Source: Planctomycetaceae bacterium
Lineage (GTDB): Bacteria > Planctomycetota > Planctomycetia > Planctomycetales > Planctomycetaceae
Direction of reading: 5' to 3'
DNA: 7,851 nucleotides
Assembly (NCBI GenBank): GCA_020426065.1
Contig: JAGQQT010000175.1
Span: 1 to 7,851, forward strand
Part shown: positions 1-4,316 of the stretch, piece by piece
How positions within the stretch are numbered: position 1 is the first letter of the stretch
How the letters are laid out: each line of letters begins with the position of its first letter
Translations under genes and position numbers: made by a program
Notes under the pieces: generated by a model
What the model saw: only the letters and a program-made list of their open reading frames with translations
What the model was told of the DNA's origin: nothing
Database searches by the model: none

Positions 1-319
1 GGACCACTTCTCCGGGAAAGATTCCCAGCCCGGCATGTTCGCCATCCTCATAGCTCACATCAAACAGTAATTGCAGGCCCAGGCAGATTCCCAGGAAAGG
101 CTTGTCCGCAGCAATGTGCTCCCGGATTGCGTCGATAAAGCCGCTCTCACTCAAGTGCTGCATCGCATCCCGAAACGCTCCCACACCCGGCAAAACGAGG
201 TGATTAGCGTGTTTCAACTCGTCCGGCTGCGTGCAGATTTTTGCTTCTGCCCCCACCCGCTCGAACCCTTTCGAGACGGATCGCAGATTTCCCATGCCGT
301 AGTCAATGATATGGATCAT
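1..319 (-). CDS. hisH: Imidazole glycerol phosphate synthase glutaminase subunit HisH (3' end cut by window edge)
   Basis: The glutamine amidotransferase subunit of IGP synthase releases ammonia from glutamine and channels it to HisF, which makes imidazole glycerol phosphate and AICAR in histidine biosynthesis; it acts in the cytoplasm. I read 106 codons on the minus strand from the ATG at 317-319. The protein opens with [15 protein letters not shown], the typical HisH N-terminus. It continues with LPGVGAF (residues 43-49, oxyanion region) and the nucleophile elbow [10 protein letters not shown], in which Cys79 is the expected catalytic cysteine. The His and Glu of the class I amidotransferase triad lie beyond the left edge, since the family is about 200 residues long. 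The start is fixed by homology; only a weak AGG precedes it. It lies 201 bp downstream of cutA on the same strand. PabA/TrpG or CarA are unlikely given the DYGMGN opening. Confidence 0.95.
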   Translation of the reverse strand, partial: MIHIIDYGMGNLRSVSKGFERVGAEAKICTQPDELKHANHLVLPGVGAFRDAMQHLSESGFIDAIREHIAADKPFLGICLGLQLLFDVSYEDGEHAGLGIFPGEVV

Positions 320-486
320 AAGCCTGTTGAACTGAATGCGGTTGAAGAGACGGCTCCGTCCCCAGATCGGCTGCCACCTTACTGGAAAAATGAGGTTCCG
401 TCGACAGAGCAGGGTCCCCGGCAGCCTAAATCCACAAGATTCTGACACTCAAAGTGCAGAAAAGCTCGGTGGAGGCAGCAGTCCCG

Positions 487-515
487 GAACCGGTTCGCGG
501 ATTTCCACAGAAATC
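487..515. repeat. Palindrome and small hairpin downstream of cutA
   Basis: Two adjacent symmetric elements lie in the 201-bp gap between cutA and hisH. GAACCGGTTC at 487-496 is a perfect 10-bp palindrome. GATTTC (500-505) and GAAATC (510-515) form a perfect 6-bp stem with a 4-base loop, starting six bases past the cutA stop in the direction of transcription. No T-run follows on either strand, so this is not a canonical intrinsic terminator. It could be an operator for hisH or an RNA processing element. The rest of 320-520 shows no convincing gene. Confidence 0.3.
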
Positions 516-520
516 AGGGA

Positions 521-850
521 TCAGAGCGCTTCGACCTGATCGCGGATCCAGTTCAGATAGGGTTTTGAGCCAGCGTCGATATCCAGGGCGATAATCGCCG
601 GACAATCGTAAGAATGGAGCTGTTCGATGCGTGTGATCAGGTCCCGGCCTCGTTCAGCCGTTGTTTTGGCAAGCAAAACTACTTCCTGGTCAACGGTCAG
701 CTTCTCTTTCCAGACGTAGACCGATTCCATGCCGGGAATCAGGTTCACACAGGCTGCCAGTTCTTCCGCGACCAGCGTCGCGGCGATCTGCCGAGCCTCA
801 TCCAGGTTTCCGACGGTACAGTAAATCAATTGGCAGTCTGTGCGGGACAT
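521..850 (-). CDS. cutA: CutA-type divalent cation tolerance protein
   Basis: CutA1 proteins are small, very stable trimers with a ferredoxin-like fold, linked to copper and other divalent metal tolerance in bacteria; their molecular role is still unclear. The 109-residue length is normal for the family. Recognisable segments are the N-terminal strand QLIYCTVGNLDEA (7-19), the hallmark ELAACVNLIPGMESVYVWKEKL (residues 30-51), the strand EVVLLAKTT (56-64) and the C-terminal HSYDCPAIIALDI (79-91) followed by YLNWI. The family's usual HPY-x-x-PE is here HSY-x-x-PA, so the Glu after the Pro is replaced by Ala. The ATG at 848-850 fits the family start. Upstream, AGGATGAG is purine-rich but sits further from the ATG than a good ribosome-binding site. 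It is on the same strand as the upstream CsrA-receiver gene (119-bp gap) and may be cotranscribed with it. Confidence 0.95.
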   Translation of the reverse strand: MSRTDCQLIYCTVGNLDEARQIAATLVAEELAACVNLIPGMESVYVWKEKLTVDQEVVLLAKTTAERGRDLITRIEQLHSYDCPAIIALDIDAGSKPYLNWIRDQVEAL

Positions 851-872
851 GGACTGCTGCTCATCCTGTCAT
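849..872 (-). promoter_or_regulatory. Possible CsrA-type site over the cutA translation start
   Basis: On the minus strand the octamer AGGATGAG (plus coordinates 860-867) lies just upstream of the cutA ATG, with a GGA core of the kind bound by CsrA. The flanks ATGAC (868-872) and GTCCAT (849-854, including the start codon) can pair with one bulged base, placing the octamer in a loop of 13 bases. The same octamer occurs in the leader of the upstream CsrA-receiver gene. The stem is short and the octamer may simply be a distant Shine-Dalgarno sequence, so this is a tentative call. Confidence 0.25.
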
Positions 873-926
873 AAGTTCGTGTCTGAATGCCAGCGATCCC
901 ACCTGCTGCTTCGCCTGTTTCCTTCA

Positions 927-948
927 GCCGGATGGCCCGTGGTCCGGC
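927..948. repeat. Stem-loop between the CsrA-receiver gene and cutA
   Basis: GCCGGA (927-932) and TCCGGC (943-948) form a perfect 6-bp GC-rich stem with a 10-base loop in the 119-bp gap. A competing pairing uses TGCTTCGCC (907-915) with GGCGAAAGCA (946-955), one base bulged. Neither has a downstream T-run on either strand, so complete termination between the two genes is not supported. An attenuating or RNA-stabilising structure in a dicistronic message would fit. The remaining bases of 851-969 show nothing gene-like. Confidence 0.3.
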
Positions 949-969
949 GAAAGCAGGGCAAAGTGGAAA

Positions 970-1728
970 TCAGACATGCATCGTCTTGCAGGTATGCTGG
1001 GATGACATGGCCTGAATCAGGCGTTCCGGATCGAGTGGTTTTGGGAACCAGGCTTCGATTCCTTCCTGAACCCCCAGCACTTCCGGAGACGTCCCGCTGA
1101 CGGCAAAGACCTTGACGTCATCAAATCGCGAATCACTGCGGATTTTCTGGATGGTGGAGGGGCCATCGGCATTCGGCATTTTCATGTCGAGCAGCACATA
1201 ATCTGGCAGGTCTCCCTGGGAGAGCAGATCCATCGCTTCCAGGCCATCACTGGCGGTCAGAACTTCAAAGCCCTGCATCCGCAACAGTCCTGAAAGGAGC
1301 GTACGTTCGTTTTCATCGTCATCGACAACCAGCAGTTTGGGAGCAGCGGAACTGGCCACCGTTTTCACTTGAGTACGGGCCTTTCCAATCGCTTCGTCCA
1401 TTTTCTGCAGTTCAGAAACCACTCGTTGCATGGTGTCTTGTGCAGCCTGAGCCATGCCATGAGCAGTCTGCTTCTCGAACAGTTTCAGCCCGAGGTTGAC
1501 CGCGTTGAGATGATTCCGCAGCTGGTGGCGATCCAGACCGGGTTCAGCAGTTTTACCCAGCTTTTCGAGTTCCTCAACTGAGATCGTCTCGGGACGCAGA
1601 ATCGACACATCCCGGGGAGCATCAATCCCCAATTTGACGACCTTCCCCCGCACCTGGAGAATGCTGAGTTTGATGTCCAGATTCGGGAATACAATTTGCT
1701 GATCGGTACGACGGGATAGAACAAGCAT
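970..1728 (-). CDS. csrA: CsrA / response-regulator receiver fusion protein with H-box-like linker
   Basis: This 252-residue protein combines two regulatory modules. Residues 1-57 are a full CsrA RNA-binding domain: MLVLSRRTDQQIVF, VRGKVVKLGIDAPRDVSILRPE, keeping Leu4, Arg6 and Arg45 (equivalent to E. coli CsrA Leu4, Arg6 and Arg44, which contact GGA-containing RNA). Residues 67-117 look like two helices; the first reads RHQLRNHLNAVNLGLKLFE and resembles a histidine-kinase H-box with His68, but no ATPase domain follows. Residues 131-243 are a CheY-like receiver with the acidic cluster Asp136-Asp138, phospho-acceptor Asp181 in YVLLDMKMP, Ser211 and Lys230 in FPKPLD, so all key residues are present. 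Plain CsrA is about 60-75 residues. The start is firm: it is the CsrA N-terminus and has GAAAGGAAG at a good distance. Likely role, by inference: phosphorylation-controlled binding of mRNA leaders. It is transcribed ahead of cutA and away from the antiporter gene. Confidence 0.93.
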   Translation of the reverse strand: MLVLSRRTDQQIVFPNLDIKLSILQVRGKVVKLGIDAPRDVSILRPETISVEELEKLGKTAEPGLDRHQLRNHLNAVNLGLKLFEKQTAHGMAQAAQDTMQRVVSELQKMDEAIGKARTQVKTVASSAAPKLLVVDDDENERTLLSGLLRMQGFEVLTASDGLEAMDLLSQGDLPDYVLLDMKMPNADGPSTIQKIRSDSRFDDVKVFAVSGTSPEVLGVQEGIEAWFPKPLDPERLIQAMSSQHTCKTMHV

Positions 1729-1734
1729 GTTGAG

Positions 1735-1743
1735 CTTCCTTTC
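1735..1743 (-). promoter_or_regulatory. Ribosome-binding site of the CsrA-receiver gene
   Basis: On the minus strand GAAAGGAAG lies six bases upstream of the ATG at 1726-1728. It is the clearest Shine-Dalgarno sequence in the window and fixes the start. Its GGA core is also a potential CsrA contact, as in autoregulated csrA leaders. Confidence 0.7.
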
Positions 1744-1763
1744 TCAAAAACCCGCATTGAAGA

Positions 1764-1778
1764 AAATTTGGCAAATTT
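1764..1778. promoter_or_regulatory. Operator-like palindrome AAATTTGGCAAATTT
   Basis: AAATTTG, one central G, then CAAATTT forms a perfect 7-bp inverted repeat centred 43 bp upstream of the CsrA-receiver ATG. Related sequences recur in the same intergenic region: GCTTGGCAAGC (1891-1901), AAATTTGTCAA (1912-1922) and TTGGCCAA (1963-1970). A second 8-bp palindrome, TCACGTGA, lies at 1781-1788. It could be a binding site for a dimeric regulator, or an RNA hairpin in the leader. No regulator can be named. Confidence 0.35.
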
Positions 1779-1816
1779 CGTCACGTGATGTGAGGGAATA
1801 CGCCATAATTCGGGAA

Positions 1817-1867
1817 TTGATGTCCACCTCATCCTTGGAATCCGAGACTCAATCGGAGGGACATCAA
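1817..1867 (-). promoter_or_regulatory. Structured 5' leader of the CsrA-receiver gene with CsrA-like site
   Basis: TTGATGTCC (1817-1825) and GGACATCAA (1859-1867) are a perfect 9-bp inverted repeat. On the minus strand the enclosed region contains an inner hairpin TCCGA/TCGGA (1853-1857 with 1841-1845, 7-base loop) followed by an unpaired TTCCAAGGATGA (1829-1840). That 12-mer matches the published E. coli CsrA consensus RUACARGGAUGU at nine positions, including the whole CARGGAUG core. CsrA sites typically present GGA in a hairpin loop. If the promoter at 1872-1899 is used, this structure would start at or next to the RNA 5' end, roughly 90-140 bases before the ATG. Autoregulation by the encoded CsrA domain is inferred. 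Confidence 0.45.
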
Positions 1868-1871
1868 CATG

Positions 1872-1899
1872 ATATTAACACCCTCAGTCAGCTTGGCAA
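1872..1899 (-). promoter_or_regulatory. Candidate sigma-70-type promoter for the CsrA-receiver gene
   Basis: On the minus strand TTGCCA (plus 1894-1899, five of six matches to TTGACA) is separated by 16 bases from TAATAT (plus 1872-1877, four of six matches to TATAAT). Transcription would start near 1865, giving a leader of about 137 bases. A perfect TTGACA lies further upstream (plus 1917-1922) but has no good -10 partner. Promoter rules in planctomycetes are poorly defined, so this rests on pattern only. Confidence 0.35.
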
Positions 1900-2100
1900 G
1901 CACCTTTTTGTAAATTTGTCAAGGAACAAACAGAAATATTTGGAGCTGATCTGACCAGTTTTTTGGCCAAGTGCCGAATGTATTAATTCTGTGGATCATC
2001 GGGAGACGAGGATTCATCAATGCCTTGAGTCCAGGCAGAACTGAGAAGTTCCCGGGATGATTTCCAGTTAACTTTGAAAAGCGATGGTGGATTCAACAGA

Positions 2101-2143
2101 GTTCTGGGAATTCTGTGAGAATCGGTCTGTTCCCAGCCAGAAC
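2101..2143 (+). repeat. Stem-loop in the leader of the antiporter gene
   Basis: GTTCTGG (2101-2107) pairs perfectly with CCAGAAC (2137-2143). The following GAA can extend the stem against TTC of TTCCC (2130-2134) with a four-base bulge. A nested hairpin ATTCT-gtg-AGAAT (2110-2122) sits inside. It lies about 70-110 bases before the antiporter ATG, so it would be in the 5' leader if transcription starts upstream. It resembles no riboswitch I recognise, and function is unknown. Confidence 0.3.
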
Positions 2144-2211
2144 GATCCCTTATCACTAGATTGCCAGAGGCGGCTGATTGCTGTGGGTCTCAGCAAGCCG
2201 ACTCTTGCCTT

Positions 2212-4116
2212 ATGGTTACGGAAATCATTGTGGACCAGCTCCTTCAATCTCCCTCAGTTTATCTGACAAGTCTGTTTGTTCTGGGGATTACCGCTCAGTG
2301 GCTGGCCTGGCGATTTCGGGTTCCAGCGATTCTGTTGTTATTGGGGTTTGGCTTTGCCGCCAACAACTTTGTCGACCCCACGCAAATCATTGATTCGGAA
2401 CTTTTATTTCCGCTCGTCTCACTTTCTGTGGCCGTCATCCTGTTTGATGGTGGACTGAGCCTGAGCTTCAGTGAACTCAAAACGTCCTCTCTGGTTGTCA
2501 CACGACTCGTCACCGTCGGTTGCGCAATCAGCTGGATCCTCGGGACACTGGCTGCCCGGCTGGTGTTTGACAGCTGGTGGATTTCCTGTCTGGCCGGAGC
2601 AATCTATACCGTGACCGGGCCGACTGTGGTGGGACCGTTGTTACGCCATATCCGTCCCAACCCCAACATCAGTTCGATTGCGAAATGGGAAGGGATTGTC
2701 ATCGACCCGATAGGAGCGTTGCTGGCAGTGCTTGTTTCCACGGCGATCGCCTCCAGTAACTTCATGCAGGCGACCTGGGAGATTGTGGTCAGTCTCTCGG
2801 CGGCACTGGCGATCAGCAGTGTGGTGGGAATTACCGTAGCGATGTGCCTGGTGTTCATGATTCGCAAGCACCTGATTCCCGATTACCTGCAGAATCCAAT
2901 TGTGCTGATGAGTGTGCTGGCATCCTACACGGTCTCGAATCTGATGCTGCCTGAGTCTGGCCTGGGTACGGTGACCGTGCTGGGAATTGCCATGGCAAAC
3001 CAGAAATCGATTTCGGTTTCTCATCTGATTGAGTTCAAGGAAAACCTGGGCGTTTTGCTCATCTCCGTCCTGTTTATTCTGATGGCATCCCGCTATGAAT
3101 TTGCCACACTGCTGAAGCTGGGAACGCCGGCGGTTCTGTTTTTGTTGTTGATGATTTTTGTCGTGCGTCCGCTTTCGGTGGCAGTCTCAACCATCGGCAC
3201 CAGTATCAACTGGAAGGAACGACTGTTTCTGGCTTTCCTGGCTCCACGGGGAATTGTGGCAGCGGCCGTTGCGAGTGTGTTTGCCCTGGAACTCCGTCAC
3301 CTGGCTCATGAGGGGCACAGCAGTGTCACGAATCAGATGATTGGTGATCTTGATAAGCTGGTTCCGCTCACGTTTGTGGTCATTGTGGGAACGGTGGCAT
3401 TCTATGGTCTTTTGGCCGGACCACTGGCACGCTATCTGAAAATCTCCGAACGAGACCCGCAGGGATTTCTGTTTGGCGGAGCCGATTATCTCGTGCGGAG
3501 CATTGCGGCTGCTCTGCAGAAAGAAGGGTTTCGGGTGCTGCTGGTCGACACCAACTACGACAACATTCGGGCGGCCCGCATGCAGAATCTTCCAGCCACC
3601 AATGCGAGCATCCTTTCTGACTTCGCCCGCGAGGAACTGGATCTGGCGGGAATCGGTCGCTTTGTGGCCATGACGGCCAACGATCAGGTGAACCGGCTGG
3701 CAACTCTGGAGTTCAAGGATGTCTTTGAAACTTCGGACCTTTTCCAGCTGAAGCCCGATGCCTCTGAAAAACATCGCAAGGCACCATCCCAGCAACTCAA
3801 GCGATCCCGCTACATCTTCAAGGGGGGAACAACACACCGCCTGCTCGATGATCTGGTGGAAAAGGGGTTTGTAGTGAAAACCACGAGGCTCACTCCAGAA
3901 TTCCCCTACGCTTCCTTCCAGGAAAAATATGGTCCCGAAGCAGTGCTGATGTTTATTATCAGTGAAACCAGGAAACTGGAAATCTGCACGGATGAAACCA
4001 CTGCCGAGCCTCCGGTGGGCGCGACTTTGATAGCGCTGGTTCCGAAGCTCGAAAAGAATGCAGGGACTTCCCCACCTGGCAGTTCCTCTTCAACCGAGAC
4101 GCCATCTGTTTCGTAG
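2212..4116 (+). CDS. Na+(K+)/H+ antiporter, CPA family, with C-terminal TrkA-N-like domain
   Basis: An inner-membrane cation/proton antiporter of 634 residues, likely acting in pH and Na+ or K+ homeostasis. Residues 10-400 contain about twelve hydrophobic segments. Signature stretches are VILFDGGLSL early on, TGPTVVGPLLR (135-145), EGIVIDPIGALLAVLV (160-175) and APRGIVAAAVASVFALE (344-360). The conserved Asp165 is preceded by Ile, where NhaP/CPA1 proteins have Asn and CPA2 proteins have Asp. Residues 418-510 form a Rossmann-like TrkA-N domain with VLLVDTNYDNIRAARM, but the usual glycine-rich GxGxxG is degenerate (GGADYLV), so nucleotide binding is uncertain. Residues 530-615 form a further conserved-looking domain, and the tail is Ser/Thr/Pro-rich. 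I chose the ATG at 2212; an in-frame TTG at 2161 would add 17 polar residues not expected before the first membrane segment. No Shine-Dalgarno sequence is visible. The exact ion cannot be read from sequence. Confidence 0.92.
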   Translation: MVTEIIVDQLLQSPSVYLTSLFVLGITAQWLAWRFRVPAILLLLGFGFAANNFVDPTQIIDSELLFPLVSLSVAVILFDGGLSLSFSELKTSSLVVTRLVTVGCAISWILGTLAARLVFDSWWISCLAGAIYTVTGPTVVGPLLRHIRPNPNISSIAKWEGIVIDPIGALLAVLVSTAIASSNFMQATWEIVVSLSAALAISSVVGITVAMCLVFMIRKHLIPDYLQNPIVLMSVLASYTVSNLMLPESGLGTVTVLGIAMANQKSISVSHLIEFKENLGVLLISVLFILMASRYEFATLLKLGTPAVLFLLLMIFVVRPLSVAVSTIGTSINWKERLFLAFLAPRGIVAAAVASVFALELRHLAHEGHSSVTNQMIGDLDKLVPLTFVVIVGTVAFYGLLAGPLARYLKISERDPQGFLFGGADYLVRSIAAALQKEGFRVLLVDTNYDNIRAARMQNLPATNASILSDFAREELDLAGIGRFVAMTANDQVNRLATLEFKDVFETSDLFQLKPDASEKHRKAPSQQLKRSRYIFKGGTTHRLLDDLVEKGFVVKTTRLTPEFPYASFQEKYGPEAVLMFIISETRKLEICTDETTAEPPVGATLIALVPKLEKNAGTSPPGSSSSTETPSVS

Positions 4117-4146
4117 GCAGGATCAAATTTGCTGGTCATACCGGTT

Positions 4147-4197
4147 TTAACGATTGGCGAGCGAAGTGGCTTGCGTTCAGGTTTCACCAGTCGTTAA
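4147..4197. repeat. Long stem-loop downstream of the antiporter gene
   Basis: TTAACGATTGG (4147-4157) and CCAGTCGTTAA (4187-4197) pair over 11 positions with one T/G wobble around a 29-base loop, starting 30 bases after the antiporter stop. No T-run follows the 3' arm on the plus strand. It may protect the 3' end of the antiporter mRNA or act as a weak terminator. Confidence 0.4.
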
Positions 4198-4240
4198 TCA
4201 GCTGGAGAAATTCCGGCGGTCTCATAGAAAAGCAGGCCAG

Positions 4241-4261
4241 GTCTGCATGCTGAAAGCAGAC
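4241..4261. repeat. Hairpin upstream of ftsW
   Basis: GTCTGC (4241-4246) and GCAGAC (4256-4261) form a perfect 6-bp stem with a 9-base loop, 55 bases before the ftsW GTG. No T-run follows. It could belong to the ftsW leader. No promoter with both boxes could be picked in 4117-4316, and I see no gene there. Confidence 0.3.
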
Positions 4262-4316
4262 ATACCGATACCAGTTCTAGTGTCGAGTATCACTCAAAAG
4301 GACTCTGCAGTACGAA

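Larger units (their letters stand above)
1868..2211. other. Divergent intergenic region, no gene seen
   Basis: This is the antiporter-proximal part of the roughly 480-bp gap between the two divergent genes. It is AT-rich between about 1900 and 1990, and the short open frames have no recognisable protein. It holds the candidate promoter for the CsrA-receiver gene and the TTGGCAA-type palindromes. It also holds a short hairpin, GAACT/AGTTC (2038-2042 and 2047-2051), and the longer leader stem-loop at 2101-2143. No convincing plus-strand promoter for the antiporter gene could be picked; TATTAA at 1981-1986 is a possible -10 without a well-placed -35. Confidence 0.5.

Noticed and set aside
71..445. 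124-residue plus-strand open frame
   Set aside because: It runs antisense through hisH, whose minus-strand reading has clear family motifs. The plus-strand protein resembles nothing.
1893..1908. Sigma-54 promoter suggested by TTGGCAAG
   Set aside because: No GC lies ten bases after the GG, and the other TTGGCAA copies also lack it.
1727..1954. 75-residue plus-strand open frame in the divergent intergenic region
   Set aside because: It begins at the overlap with the CsrA-receiver start, has no ribosome-binding site or recognisable domain, and covers the inverted repeats of the leader.
2161..2211. TTG start at 2161 for the antiporter
   Set aside because: It adds 17 polar, Cys-containing residues that are unlike antiporter N-termini. 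The ATG at 2212 leads straight into the first membrane segment.
4145..4199. Possible integron attC site formed by TTTTAAC and GTTAATC ends
   Set aside because: Each end misses the RYYYAAC/GTTRRRY consensus at one position, the stem is continuous rather than split into R and L boxes, and there is no integrase, cassette array or second attC in the window.
4171..4199. Sigma-70 promoter for ftsW (TTGCGT, 17 bases, TTAATC)
   Set aside because: The -10 box matches too few consensus positions, and it overlaps the stem-loop arm.
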